From DATCHW01 sp036508135 (GTDB lineage: Bacteria > Bacteroidota > Ignavibacteria > Tepidaquicellales > Tepidaquicellaceae), in NCBI GenBank assembly GCA_036508135.1, contig DATCHW010000259.1, positions 186,001 to 250,000 of the forward strand: a stretch of DNA of 64,000 nt. The letters run 5' to 3'. This document shows, piece after piece, positions 47,663-57,269 of this stretch; within the stretch, counting starts at the first letter, position 1, and each line of letters begins with the position of its first letter. The notes under the pieces are model-generated. The model saw only the letters and a list, made by a program, of their open reading frames with translations. It made no database searches and was not told where the DNA came from. Position numbers and translations under genes: made by a program.

Positions 47663-48592
47663 TTATATTTGCTTTTTTAGATAAACGGATACAATTTTTT
47701 TTGCAGTATCATTGAATGATGTATTTCTTTCAACAAGAATCCAGTTAATGTTTTTATCTTTCCTAAACCATGTCATTTGACGTTTGGCATAGTGCCTTGA
47801 GTTTTGCTTAATCAAGATTGTCATTTTATCTTTAGTTAACTCCCCTTCCAAATATCTGAATACTTCCTTTATTCCGACGGTATTCAGAGAATTGTGAGTA
47901 TTGTAATGATAACCTTTTTCTTTTAATATTTTCACTTCTTCAAGTAAGCCATTTGCAATCATTGTATCAACCCGATTATTAATTCTTTCATACAAATATT
48001 CACGGGGTAACTTTAACCCAAACTGAATAGTATCAAATCCTACATTAATTTTTTCATTTTGAAGATCAGACATTTTTTTCCCTGTAACATAAAAAGCTTC
48101 AAGTGCCCTGATGACACGGCGAAATTTAGTTGCATCCATTCGATTTGCTGATTCTATATCAACTTTTTTCAATTCTTCATACAGTGCTATATATCCTTCA
48201 GTCTTTAATTTTTTTTCTAATGTCTTCCTGACCTCCTCATTTTCTGTCTCTTTTTCGAAAAATCCTTCGATAAGTGATCTCAGATATAGTCCGCTTCCTC
48301 CGACTATTATTGGAATTTTATTCTCTTTTAATATATCTATTATAATTTTTCTTCCGGCTTTCCCAAAATCGCCTGCATTAAATACTTCACCTAACTCAAG
48401 TTCCCCAATGAAATGATGTTTCACTTTTGCTAATTCTTCTTTAAAAGGGGATGCAGAAGCTATAGGGATATATTTATAAATCTGCCGGGAGTCTGCAGAT
48501 ATTATTTCCGCGTTCAGCATATCCGTTATTTTTAGAGCAATATCAGTTTTACCTGATGCTGTTGGTCCTATTAATGCTAATACATTCTTCAT
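47663..48592 (-). CDS. miaA: tRNA dimethylallyltransferase
   Basis: A 309-residue MiaA that transfers a dimethylallyl group to A37 of tRNAs reading UNN codons. It shows the P-loop LIGPTASGKTDIAL (about residue 6), SADSRQIYKYIPIASA, VGGSGLYLRSLIEG and the C-terminal KQNSRHYAKRQMTWFRKD. The TIGR02757 gene follows directly. The start is ATG at 48592, with a 139-bp divergent gap to the TPR gene that contains a TATAAT at 48717-48722. Confidence 0.96.
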   Translation of the reverse strand: MKNVLALIGPTASGKTDIALKITDMLNAEIISADSRQIYKYIPIASASPFKEELAKVKHHFIGELELGEVFNAGDFGKAGRKIIIDILKENKIPIIVGGSGLYLRSLIEGFFEKETENEEVRKTLEKKLKTEGYIALYEELKKVDIESANRMDATKFRRVIRALEAFYVTGKKMSDLQNEKINVGFDTIQFGLKLPREYLYERINNRVDTMIANGLLEEVKILKEKGYHYNTHNSLNTVGIKEVFRYLEGELTKDKMTILIKQNSRHYAKRQMTWFRKDKNINWILVERNTSFNDTAKKIVSVYLKKQI

Positions 48593-48731
48593 TTTTACAA
48601 TAGAAAGTTAGATTTTGGATATTCAAGATTAAAGGTAAATATTAGTTTATAATTTCAACTAATCCCATGAATGTGTTTTATATTGAAAGTAAAATTTGAT
48701 TTGAATAACTTTTAACTATAATTTTAAATGT

Positions 48732-49463
48732 ATGATAAAAATAGTTACGCTTGTGATAGTTATATCGTTTTTGTTTATCTTTACTCCAAATGTTTTTTCC
48801 CAAAACGGTACAGAGTATTATAATAAAGGTATGGAGTATTTCAAGAAAGAAAGTTTTGATTCAGCTTTAGAAAATTTCACAAAAGCAATAGAACTCAACA
48901 AAGATTATGCAGATGCTTATTTTATGAAGGGTCGTTGTAATATAGAAAATGAAGACTATGAAGATGCTATAAATGATATTGATAAGGCAATTAAAATTAA
49001 TCCCTCTGTAGCTTCATATTATTTTTATAAAGCTTCATCATTTTATTTTTTGAAAAATTTTGATCAGGCTTTTGCCTTTTATTCAAAAGTGATTGAGATA
49101 AAAAAAGATTACGCTGATGCATATAATGACAGGGGTATGATATATAAAAACAAAGGACAATACGATCTTGCCTTAAATGACATAGATTCTGCGATATCTT
49201 ATAATCGTAATAATCCTAAATATTTTTTAAACAGGGGTGTTGTTTGCACTTTAATGAAAGACTATCAGAAAGGTGTTGAGGATTTCACTTCAGCTATCAA
49301 TCTTGATTCATCGCTAAAAGAGGCATACTTCGGAAGAGGGATGGCATATTATATGATTAGTAAAGCAGATGAAGCATGCTGGGACTTCAAAACTGCATAC
49401 AGCATGGGATATGAAAAAGCAGGCGAACTGCTAAAGAGCTTGTGTAAACAAAATGATAATTGA
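48732..49463 (+). CDS. Exported tetratricopeptide repeat protein
   Basis: A 243-residue protein with a signal peptide (VIVISFLFIFTPNVFSQ) and about six TPR units of 34 residues across 27-240. Examples are FDSALENFTKAIELNKDYAD and YEDAINDIDKAIKINPSVAS. TPRs serve protein-protein binding in the periplasm or at the membrane. The partner is unknown. The next gene, a membrane protein, overlaps its stop codon by 4 bp and may be functionally tied to it. Confidence 0.88.
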   Translation: MIKIVTLVIVISFLFIFTPNVFSQNGTEYYNKGMEYFKKESFDSALENFTKAIELNKDYADAYFMKGRCNIENEDYEDAINDIDKAIKINPSVASYYFYKASSFYFLKNFDQAFAFYSKVIEIKKDYADAYNDRGMIYKNKGQYDLALNDIDSAISYNRNNPKYFLNRGVVCTLMKDYQKGVEDFTSAINLDSSLKEAYFGRGMAYYMISKADEACWDFKTAYSMGYEKAGELLKSLCKQNDN

Positions 49464-50032
49464 GATTGAAAACAACAAAGTATAAAGTCATTAGTATATC
49501 AATACTTTTACTGATACTTTCAGTATTTATTTATATTCTGATGAATTCTTTTCCGGGAATGCTTAAGATTGCTTCACCTATCGTTTGCGATGGGGATTTT
49601 TCTGTTCAGATTAAATCACACGAATACCAGTATATTTGCACGGATACTTCAGGTAATAAAGCAGATATTACTGAGAAAACATACTATACAGCATTTTTAA
49701 TTTATCTTCTGACTACATTCCTACTAATATTTATATTTCCTCGTTTACTAAGGATATTATTCAAAAGGAGATCAAAAAACTCGTTTGAAGAATATCAGAA
49801 TCAATCTGGAATTAAAGAATTCCAATCTCATATTGACAAAAGACAACAGGAAAATTTTCACACTCAAACAAATATCATCCCGGGAGATCTGGAAATCAAA
49901 ATCATGAATGAACTTAAAGCTAATCAAAAAATTAATGCAATTAAACTTTATCGTGATTCTACCGGTTCGGGATTAAAGGAATCGTTGGAAAAAATAGAAG
50001 ATATAGCAAAAAGAAACGGGATAAACATTTAG
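49460..50032 (+). CDS. Two-helix membrane protein with L7/L12-like C-terminal segment
   Basis: A 190-residue protein with two membrane helices (about 10-30 and 67-90) flanking a roughly 35-residue periplasmic loop with two cysteines (VCDGDF, YICTDT). A cytoplasmic tail follows. Its last 40 residues (MNELKANQKINAIKLYRDST, then GSGLKESLEKIEDI) resemble the C-terminal domain of ribosomal protein L7/L12. That segment appears in various membrane proteins with unknown purpose. The start is TTG at 49460 or 49466, overlapping the TPR gene stop. The coding end forms half of a minus-strand terminator. Confidence 0.65.
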   Translation: MRLKTTKYKVISISILLLILSVFIYILMNSFPGMLKIASPIVCDGDFSVQIKSHEYQYICTDTSGNKADITEKTYYTAFLIYLLTTFLLIFIFPRLLRILFKRRSKNSFEEYQNQSGIKEFQSHIDKRQQENFHTQTNIIPGDLEIKIMNELKANQKINAIKLYRDSTGSGLKESLEKIEDIAKRNGINI

Positions 50033-50046
50033 ATATTTATCCCGTT
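50008..50046 (-). terminator. Intrinsic terminator for the minus-strand T9SS cargo genes
   Basis: A perfect 11-bp stem (AACGGGATAAA at 50015-50025, TTTATCCCGTT at 50036-50046) with a 10-nt loop, followed on the minus strand by TCTTTTT. No T-tract follows on the plus strand. It lies about 160 bp beyond the stop of the cargo gene and straddles the stop codon of the convergent membrane-protein gene. Confidence 0.7.
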
Positions 50047-50127
50047 ACCATTTCGACCTTGTTTTATTAAAAATATTTTAATTAAAATCTATAACCTGAT
50101 GAATAATCACTTTATTAATAACCCTCC

Positions 50128-50171
50128 CCGCCATAGCGGGCAGGCACAACGAGAGGAGCCCGCCCAGGCGG
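50128..50171. repeat. GC-rich REP-like palindromic element
   Basis: Arms CCGCCATAGCGGGC (50128-50141) and GCCCGCCCAGGCGG (50158-50171) pair over 11 of 14 positions around a 16-nt loop. The left arm can also form its own small hairpin (CCCGC/GCGGG). The block is about two-thirds or more G+C inside an otherwise AT-rich gap (50033-50202). It resembles short dispersed intergenic palindromes such as REP elements. I see no second copy in the window. Confidence 0.55.
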
Positions 50172-50202
50172 ATTTCCAAGACTTCTGATTCAATAACTGA
50201 TA

Positions 50203-53190
50203 TCATTTAATCATCAGCATTTTTTTCACCATTGAGAACCCACCAGACTGCAGTTTGTAAAAATATGTACCCGAAGTAAATGAAGATGCATCCAAAGTGT
50301 ATTCATAAATCCCAGCCGAAAGATTTGATAATGTTTCAAGTTTTATTACTCTTCCACTGATATCATAGATCGTTATTTTTACATCATTAGATTTCGGAAT
50401 TGCAAATTTGATTTTAGTAACGGGATTGAACGGATTTGGGTAATTTTGTTCAAGTGAATATTTATCCGGAACATTATTCCCTATTGTATTAACATTGGGT
50501 GTCAGGAAATATCCACCGGAAAAACAAACAATTCTTCCGTCTCGGCAACCTGCAATAAAATCATCTGCTATGCCGTTATATTGCTGATCAGGAGTTCGAA
50601 CAGTTTTTAAAGCAGAAACTTTTTCAGCGGCAGTTTCTGAACCACCGCTGCCAAACGAATACGTAAACACAATACTGCCGGTATTCCTCGTATTACAGGC
50701 ATAGACGTGATTATTTAATGTAGTCGCAACTATCATTGGGGCATATAAATGATAATAATTCAACTGACATACACCGAGAATATATGAGTTATCCAGTGGC
50801 AGAACCCAATCCACATTAGATGTAACCGGATCAACTACCTGTAAAGTTTTGGGACCGAATGTGTACAGTTTATTTAAAAGATTATTATGCAATGAATCCT
50901 GTAATATTTTTATCGTACCATTAATGCTTGAACCAAGATTCCTTGACCATATTTCCGCACCAGTAACACCATTAAGCGTAAATATTTTTCCATTGAATCC
51001 GGCGAAACCTACAAATTCTCTGATAGTATCGGAATTTATACTTTTGATATCTTTCAGATTCCAGACATAATCTGTAGAAGTATAAGACCAAGTATTTGAA
51101 CCGGAATTATTGAAACCTTGAACAAAATACGGTCCGCCATTATTACTAAGCCCCACAGCTCCTCCAAGCTGATTATTTGCCACATCAGTTAGAAATTGAA
51201 CCTGTGTTTCCGGAATTTGAAATATCAAGTTTCCATTTATACCATTAAGACAATATACTGACCTTCTGCCCAGTGGAGGTTGACCATTCCCGCTAGCTGA
51301 AACAATAACATCTTTTATACCATCGCCATTATAATCTTTATCAACCCGGACACCTGTAATATCACCGTCACTATAATTAATTGAATCTCCGAACGACCAT
51401 ATCATCTGACCGGTACGTCCTGAAATAGTATATACCATCTCATTTCCGCCTCCGCAGCCGATTACAATATCCGGAATTCCATCTCCATCTATGTCATCTC
51501 TTATCTGCATTGCTTCTTCATTTGTTACAGAACCGGAATTGTAATTTGTGATACCGGAATTGAATGTCCATAAAACGTCGGATGTGACAGAAGAGTTTCC
51601 ATTAAAGCAGGAAACTAAGTAGTTATTACTCGCAACTAACATATCGTTAAATCCATCGCCATTCACATCAGCAATTTGCTTAATGCTAACCGGTTGATAA
51701 TCATTATAAGACGTATATGGATTGTCAGGAACAATTCCCTGCCACAGTATTGAACCTAAGTCATATGTCTGAGAAATACCTGAACCCGATAAAGATATTT
51801 TTGATAATGGCAGATTGACAGCATTTGAATTTATTTTTAAAGTATCTGCAAAACTATTCGGTGATGTGGGATGAAACCACACACGGAACTGTTTCGTTTT
51901 TTGAGTGTCAATGTAAACAGGGAAAGTTAATCCAAGTGTATCAATTCGATAATTTGAAGTATTGAAATTCATCGAATTAATTTGCAGAGGCGTATTTCCC
52001 TGATTCATTACAGTAAAAATATATCCGCAAAGTGAATTTGCACGCCTTTGTCCATAATTATAACTTAAATCAGATAGATTTATAAAGGCACCTGTGTAAA
52101 CTCCTTTTCCTTTTAGTCTTACTATTACATTCGGATTCGCGAAATCATTACTTTGAATCTGAAGTTGAGTAGAATCATACCCATATACAAGCGGACTAAA
52201 CGTTACATTATAATTTTTAAACTGACCCGGAAGAATTGTATCCGGAACATTATTCGGAGAAATTCCGAAATGAGGATTATTAATGTTTTTACCGCTGATA
52301 ATAAGTTTTGCAGTACCAAGATTATTTATTGTAAGGCTCTGAGTTCCTGTTCCATTAATGAGAATATTTCCAAAATCAATTAGATTTGTAGATGTGGTTA
52401 TGACAGGACTTCCGGACCCTGTAAGAGCATATTTATAAATAGTTCTGTATTGATTTATATTATTTCCAACTCTATAAGCTAGCAACCACAAATTCTGATT
52501 ATCCCAGAATAATCCCCTCGGGTCGCAGTCATTATCAGGGTCAGGTGCAGCAAATGAGAATAAAGTGTCTCCGACTGATTTTCTATATGCATAAATTCTT
52601 TCCAGCTCTCCCTGAAATTTAGTATTAACATATAATATTGTATCTCCCTTAACGGCGATCCCATAAACTTGCTTTCCTCTTAATGGAATTGTATCAACCA
52701 ATTGCTTAGTCAAAAGATTAACTTTGTAAGCATAAGCAAATGGATAAGATGGATTGTCAGGATAGTAAACAGAAAACCAGAGATTATTACCATCAAGTGC
52801 CAAACCTCCAACACCCTGAGCATAAGAGCCAAGCATGATACTGTCAACTTTTTGCCCGCTCATATTTATTTTATATAATTTAGCTCCGGAAGAACTATAA
52901 TCCTGTGCAATCCAAAATCCGTTGCCATCCCAGGCAAGACCGTGGTTAAAATCAAATGGAGTCGACATACTATCAACAATTACTCCAGTTTTAGATATTT
53001 TATATAAACCAGGTGTAGAAGCATAATAATCAGAACCGCACCACAGATAATCATTAATACCTGTTATGCCCCACAAGAAATTATAAGGATTATAGTAAGG
53101 AAGCGGATATGATGCAACTAAAGTTTGAGAATTTACAACTTGATAACTTAATATGATTATTAAAAGGACTGAAAGAAGAATTTTGTTCAT
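50203..53190 (-). CDS. T9SS cargo protein with anchor-D and FG-GAP domains (paralog A)
   Basis: A 995-residue secreted protein. After a signal peptide comes a WD/NHL-like beta-propeller region (about 25-255, repeated WDNQNLWLL-type strands). Two choice-of-anchor D Ig-like domains follow (LIDFGNILINGTGTQSLTIN; then SYNYGQRRANSLCGYIF). Next is an FG-GAP/VCBS repeat region with calcium-loop-like DVNGDGFNDMLVA and DIDGDGIPDIVIG. The C-terminus is a T9SS type A sorting domain (LEQNYPNPFNPVTKIKF, SGTYFYKLQSGGFSMVKKML). It should be exported by the T9SS and processed by PorU. The next minus-strand gene is a shorter paralog. Confidence 0.88.
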   Translation of the reverse strand: MNKILLSVLLIIILSYQVVNSQTLVASYPLPYYNPYNFLWGITGINDYLWCGSDYYASTPGLYKISKTGVIVDSMSTPFDFNHGLAWDGNGFWIAQDYSSSGAKLYKINMSGQKVDSIMLGSYAQGVGGLALDGNNLWFSVYYPDNPSYPFAYAYKVNLLTKQLVDTIPLRGKQVYGIAVKGDTILYVNTKFQGELERIYAYRKSVGDTLFSFAAPDPDNDCDPRGLFWDNQNLWLLAYRVGNNINQYRTIYKYALTGSGSPVITTSTNLIDFGNILINGTGTQSLTINNLGTAKLIISGKNINNPHFGISPNNVPDTILPGQFKNYNVTFSPLVYGYDSTQLQIQSNDFANPNVIVRLKGKGVYTGAFINLSDLSYNYGQRRANSLCGYIFTVMNQGNTPLQINSMNFNTSNYRIDTLGLTFPVYIDTQKTKQFRVWFHPTSPNSFADTLKINSNAVNLPLSKISLSGSGISQTYDLGSILWQGIVPDNPYTSYNDYQPVSIKQIADVNGDGFNDMLVASNNYLVSCFNGNSSVTSDVLWTFNSGITNYNSGSVTNEEAMQIRDDIDGDGIPDIVIGCGGGNEMVYTISGRTGQMIWSFGDSINYSDGDITGVRVDKDYNGDGIKDVIVSASGNGQPPLGRRSVYCLNGINGNLIFQIPETQVQFLTDVANNQLGGAVGLSNNGGPYFVQGFNNSGSNTWSYTSTDYVWNLKDIKSINSDTIREFVGFAGFNGKIFTLNGVTGAEIWSRNLGSSINGTIKILQDSLHNNLLNKLYTFGPKTLQVVDPVTSNVDWVLPLDNSYILGVCQLNYYHLYAPMIVATTLNNHVYACNTRNTGSIVFTYSFGSGGSETAAEKVSALKTVRTPDQQYNGIADDFIAGCRDGRIVCFSGGYFLTPNVNTIGNNVPDKYSLEQNYPNPFNPVTKIKFAIPKSNDVKITIYDISGRVIKLETLSNLSAGIYEYTLDASSFTSGTYFYKLQSGGFSMVKKMLMIK

Positions 53191-53246
53191 CTAATTTTAT
53201 TTATTTATAATTAATTAAGAAATACTATAAAAATAATATTTAAAGA

Positions 53247-55187
53247 TTATTTGATTAAAATCATTTTTTTGCATTCGAGAAAATTGTTCGACTGAAGTTT
53301 ATAAAAATAAACACCGCTTGGTAATGCTATTCCGTTAAATGTCACTTCATAATGACCGGGCAATAAATCTTCTTCTACAAGTGTTTTAATTTCTTTCCCA
53401 AGGGCATCATATATTCTAAGTGTTGTAATTCCACCCGTATTTAAATTCTGAGCAATAATAAATTTTATTTTAGTTTCAGGGTTAAATGGATTCGGATAAT
53501 TTTGTAAAAGTTCAAATTTCTCCGGGGTGTTGTTTGAAATAGGTGTTATTCCCGTAGGAATATTTTGTCCTCCCGAAAAACATACTATTCTTCCATCCCT
53601 GCAACCACCTATAAATTCTGAAGTGTTATTCCCATCGATGCTTTGCATTGCCGCACATCTATCTCCTCTTTGTGTTAGTGTTGTTCCCCACTGATGTGTG
53701 AAAAGAATATTTCCATTAGTTCCATTCAAAACGAGAACTTTTCCGGGCAACTGTGTAGAAATTAATATATCTCTTTTACCGTCTCCGTTTACATCGCTTA
53801 GAAAACCGGCACCTCTCAGGTAAGAACTTGCAAGATTATTTGTCCAGAGAATATTGCTTGTTTTAGAATCAATCCTGTATGCAGACTGCGGTCCATAGAG
53901 TGTAAAATCAATGTAGCCATTTGAATCCAAATCATCCAGAAGTTGAATCCTTCCATTATTACTTGAGCCGAGCGTTTTTGTCCAGTTTACGATTCCATTA
54001 TTTTCTGCGATACAGAAAAGTCCCCCGCTAAAGCCATAATTTCCAATAATCTCTTTCACTGTATCAGTACCTATCGTTGGAAATTCTTTCATTGTCCAAA
54101 TCTTTCCCGTTGCAGCATAGCTCCAAGTATTAGTTCCAAAATTGTCAAATCCTTTTACAGAATATCCGCTTCCGTATGCTATACCAATCGCACCTCCAAA
54201 GTCAGTGGCAAGAACATCACCCGTAAAATCGGCTGTCTGTACAGTATAAAATATTACATTTCCATTAGTGCCATTAAGACAGATTAAACTATGCCTTCCG
54301 CCTGTGCCGCTTCCTGATCCGCTTGCAGATACAAGCACATCTTTAATACCATCACCGTTATAATCTTTATCGACTCTTACAGCTTCAATATCACCGTCAC
54401 TATAGGTTACTGAATCACCATAAACCCAGATTTGTCTGCCTGTTCTTCCTGAGATTGTATAAACTTCTTCATTTCCACCCGCACATCCTATCACTACATC
54501 CTGAACTCCGTCTCCATCTACATCATCACGAATTTGCATTCCATCTTCCCACGTTACAGCACCTGTATTATTATTATTGTAACCAGTATTAAATACCCAT
54601 AAAATATCTGCAGAATCACACGCATTGCCATTGTAACAGGTCGTCAGATAATTTCCTGAACTTACAACTACTTCATTCACGCCATCTCCGTTAGCATCAG
54701 AAATTTGTTTTATACTAATCGGCTGGTAATCATCATAACTTGTGAACGGATTGTCGGGGACTAAACCCTGCCAGAAAATATATCCTAATGTAGATAAGAG
54801 ATTGACACCAGTGCCGGAGAAATATATTTTAGCGAGAGGAAGATTCGAAGCATTGGAAACGATAGCCAAAGAATCATTTATCGTTGTCGCGGAAACGGGA
54901 TTAAACCATACCCTTATTTGCCTGGAAGCTGATGGCTGGATAACAAGCGGATAAGGCATTAAAGTTGTATCTACTCTGAATCTCGGCGATGAAAAATTCA
55001 TAGATGTGATATTCAATACAGCATTTCCTGTATTGGTTACAGTAAATTTATAACCACACAAAGAATTAATTCGTTTTTGATTAAAATTATAATTATTAAC
55101 AGATAGATTAATTACAGGTTGAGGAAGAGATTCATTAAAACCAATGAAAAATAAAACTGAAATTAATAATATTACTTTATTAAACAT
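53247..55187 (-). CDS. T9SS cargo protein with anchor-D and FG-GAP domains (paralog B)
   Basis: A 646-residue secreted protein paralogous to the C-terminal two-thirds of its neighbour, lacking the beta-propeller and first anchor-D domain. It has a signal peptide, then an anchor-D domain (NYNFNQKRINSLCGYKFTV). FG-GAP repeats follow (DANGDGVNEVVVSSG, DVDGDGVQDVVIGCAGGNE, DKDYNGDGIKDVLVS-type, DVNGDGKRDILIS). It ends in a T9SS sorting domain (LLQNYPNPFNPETKIKF). It lies 56 bp upstream of paralog A on the same strand, so the pair arose by tandem duplication and is probably co-transcribed. Function unknown; surface or extracellular. Confidence 0.88.
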   Translation of the reverse strand: MFNKVILLISVLFFIGFNESLPQPVINLSVNNYNFNQKRINSLCGYKFTVTNTGNAVLNITSMNFSSPRFRVDTTLMPYPLVIQPSASRQIRVWFNPVSATTINDSLAIVSNASNLPLAKIYFSGTGVNLLSTLGYIFWQGLVPDNPFTSYDDYQPISIKQISDANGDGVNEVVVSSGNYLTTCYNGNACDSADILWVFNTGYNNNNTGAVTWEDGMQIRDDVDGDGVQDVVIGCAGGNEEVYTISGRTGRQIWVYGDSVTYSDGDIEAVRVDKDYNGDGIKDVLVSASGSGSGTGGRHSLICLNGTNGNVIFYTVQTADFTGDVLATDFGGAIGIAYGSGYSVKGFDNFGTNTWSYAATGKIWTMKEFPTIGTDTVKEIIGNYGFSGGLFCIAENNGIVNWTKTLGSSNNGRIQLLDDLDSNGYIDFTLYGPQSAYRIDSKTSNILWTNNLASSYLRGAGFLSDVNGDGKRDILISTQLPGKVLVLNGTNGNILFTHQWGTTLTQRGDRCAAMQSIDGNNTSEFIGGCRDGRIVCFSGGQNIPTGITPISNNTPEKFELLQNYPNPFNPETKIKFIIAQNLNTGGITTLRIYDALGKEIKTLVEEDLLPGHYEVTFNGIALPSGVYFYKLQSNNFLECKKMILIK

Positions 55188-55324
55188 TTTCCATAGTTTA
55201 ACATTTTAGAATATTGTTTTTAAGAAAATAGTATTATATTAAGAATAATAAAACTCATATTTATTTCAGTTAGTGTAATTTATTTTTATATTTTTTCTAA
55301 ACCCACAAAAAAAGGAGACACAAT

Positions 55325-55996
55325 ATGAGAAGAATCAAACAATTTCTACCACTTTTTGTTTTTGCATTATTTACTTCATTAATTCTTGCCGGATGCGTTA
55401 ACTATGAGCAAAAGGCAACTATAAATTCTGATGGTTCAGGGACGATGAAGATTCATTACTGGGCGGCATCAACTAACATTTCAAGCGGTGAATTAGGCGG
55501 TTTTGGCTTTACTGAGGACAAAGCGAGAAGCAAATTTTCTTCTTCTAATACACAGGTAGGTGATGTAAAAATAGAAGAAAAAAAAGATACCGACACTACA
55601 AAATCAACGCATGTTACATTAGATGTAAAATTCAAGGATCTTAACAAACTAACTGAAGCCACGGGATTCTCGAAAATTAAGGCATCATGGGAAAAAGGAA
55701 AAGACGGCATGGATTTCAAATACACTTTACTAAAAGATACTTCGAATTCCGGAATGGGAATGGAAAAATATAAATTAGCGTATGAATTTGAATTTGCTGA
55801 TGAAGTAATTGCATCTAACGGGAAAATAGAGGGTAAAAAAGTGACATGGGATAAGAATTTGACTGATTTGAAACAAGATGTAGTAATGTCTGCGACAGTA
55901 AAAAGCGGAAAAAAATGCGGATTATTCGGATTAGAACTTCCGATAATCGTATTTGCCGGGGTTGTTTTGATATATGGTTTCAAAAGAAAGAGATAA
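55325..55996 (+). CDS. Lipoprotein with C-terminal membrane helix
   Basis: A 223-residue protein with a lipobox (LILAGC, Cys about 23), an extracytoplasmic domain of about 170 residues and a C-terminal membrane helix ending in a positive tail (VFAGVVLIYGFKRKR). The start NYEQKATINSDGSGTMKIHYW is like the beginning of LppM-type or DUF3153-like lipoproteins, which begin with similar x-I-x-x-D-G-S-G-x strands. That likeness is a loose one. It has a good AAAGGAGA ribosome-binding site and is followed by its own terminator, so it is monocistronic. A possible promoter is TTGTTT-N17-TATTAA at 55214-55242. Confidence 0.7.
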   Translation: MRRIKQFLPLFVFALFTSLILAGCVNYEQKATINSDGSGTMKIHYWAASTNISSGELGGFGFTEDKARSKFSSSNTQVGDVKIEEKKDTDTTKSTHVTLDVKFKDLNKLTEATGFSKIKASWEKGKDGMDFKYTLLKDTSNSGMGMEKYKLAYEFEFADEVIASNGKIEGKKVTWDKNLTDLKQDVVMSATVKSGKKCGLFGLELPIIVFAGVVLIYGFKRKR

Positions 55997-56016
55997 AAGA
56001 TAATTATGTTAATTTC

Positions 56017-56051
56017 ATGCCTCTTTTCGAAAAGAAAGAGGCATTTTTTTT
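56017..56051 (+). terminator. Intrinsic terminator after the lipoprotein gene
   Basis: A perfect 10-bp stem (ATGCCTCTTT at 56017-56026, AAAGAGGCAT at 56035-56044), an 8-nt loop, and a run of eight T to 56051. It ends the transcript of the 55325 gene. Confidence 0.9.
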
Positions 56052-56105
56052 AATGTACAGAAATTTGTAGATTGAAGTAGAGATTTAAAATAAATATATT
56101 TTTTA

Positions 56106-57263
56106 ATGCGAAGATTATGCCTATTCATAATAATTTGCTTTTGTAATGTCTCTCTCGGATATGATTATTCGTCTGTAGATTCATTAGTACTTAAAGGTAT
56201 TGAGAACAGATATTTCCCGGGAGCACAATTGCTAATTGGGACTAAAGGCGAGATATTATACTTCAAATCATATGGTTCCTTTACTTATGAAAATGGCTCG
56301 AAAGCTGTGGAAAATAATAGCCTGTTTGATATAGCATCTCTCACTAAAGTTACAGCCACTACCCCGGCTATTATGCTTTTATTTGATTTGGGGAAACTGA
56401 AACTTGAAGATAAAGTAATAGATTATATCCCTGAATTTAATAATAGCGGGAAAGAAAATATTACAATCCAAAATCTCCTGCTTCATAACTCCGGATTGAA
56501 AGACTGGCTTCCTTTTTATAAATATTGCAAAAACAAAGACGAACTATTAGAAACAATTTTTGAAATAAATCTTGATTATCAAACTGGTAATAAGTTTGTT
56601 TATAGTGATTTGAATTTCATATTACTCGGAGTGATAGTAGAAAGAATAACCGGAAAAAGTCTTGATGAATTTTGTAAAGAATATATTTTCACTCCCAATG
56701 ATATGTTATCAACAATGTTTAATCCTCCGGATGAAATCAGAAGCGATATTCTACCAACAGAGAAAGATGAGTATTGGAGGAAGCGGCAAATTCAGGGAGA
56801 AGTTCACGATGAGTCTGCTGCAGTAATGGGTGGTGTTTCAGGAAATGCAGGACTTTTTTCAAATGCAAATGATTTGTATAAATACACAAGGACATTATTA
56901 ACAAAAAGTTATGAAACAAAAAGTACTGTGAAACCATTAAAAGATCCAGTTTTATTTAATAAAGCAACCATTAACTTATTTACTACGAAGTTTGCAATAA
57001 CCGGTTATGAAAATACGAGGGCATTTGGTTGGGACACTAAACCTTTACCTACGAACTTTAGAGCACCCTGCGGAGAATTGATATCTGATAACTGCTTCGG
57101 ACATACAGGATTTACCGGTACAAGTATCTGGTGTGATAAGGACAAAAACATAATAATAATATTTTTAACCAACAGGATTTATCCGAGTAGAAAAAACAAC
57201 GGGATTAGAGAAATCCGTCCAGAATTGCATAATAAAATTTTACAATTAATAAATAATAATTAA
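56106..57263 (+). CDS. Serine beta-lactamase-like hydrolase
   Basis: A 385-residue exported protein of the beta-lactamase (class C)/EstB esterase family. It has a short signal peptide, the nucleophile SLTK in FDIASLTKVTATTPA (Ser about 77), the YSD motif in FVYSDLNFILLG in place of YxN, and GHTGFTGTSIW in place of KTG. The DUF1343-linked and amidase-like relatives often act on peptidoglycan stem peptides or small esters rather than beta-lactam drugs. The P5C dehydrogenase gene follows after 6 bp. Confidence 0.9.
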   Translation: MRRLCLFIIICFCNVSLGYDYSSVDSLVLKGIENRYFPGAQLLIGTKGEILYFKSYGSFTYENGSKAVENNSLFDIASLTKVTATTPAIMLLFDLGKLKLEDKVIDYIPEFNNSGKENITIQNLLLHNSGLKDWLPFYKYCKNKDELLETIFEINLDYQTGNKFVYSDLNFILLGVIVERITGKSLDEFCKEYIFTPNDMLSTMFNPPDEIRSDILPTEKDEYWRKRQIQGEVHDESAAVMGGVSGNAGLFSNANDLYKYTRTLLTKSYETKSTVKPLKDPVLFNKATINLFTTKFAITGYENTRAFGWDTKPLPTNFRAPCGELISDNCFGHTGFTGTSIWCDKDKNIIIIFLTNRIYPSRKNNGIREIRPELHNKILQLINNN

Positions 57264-57269
57264 AATAAT

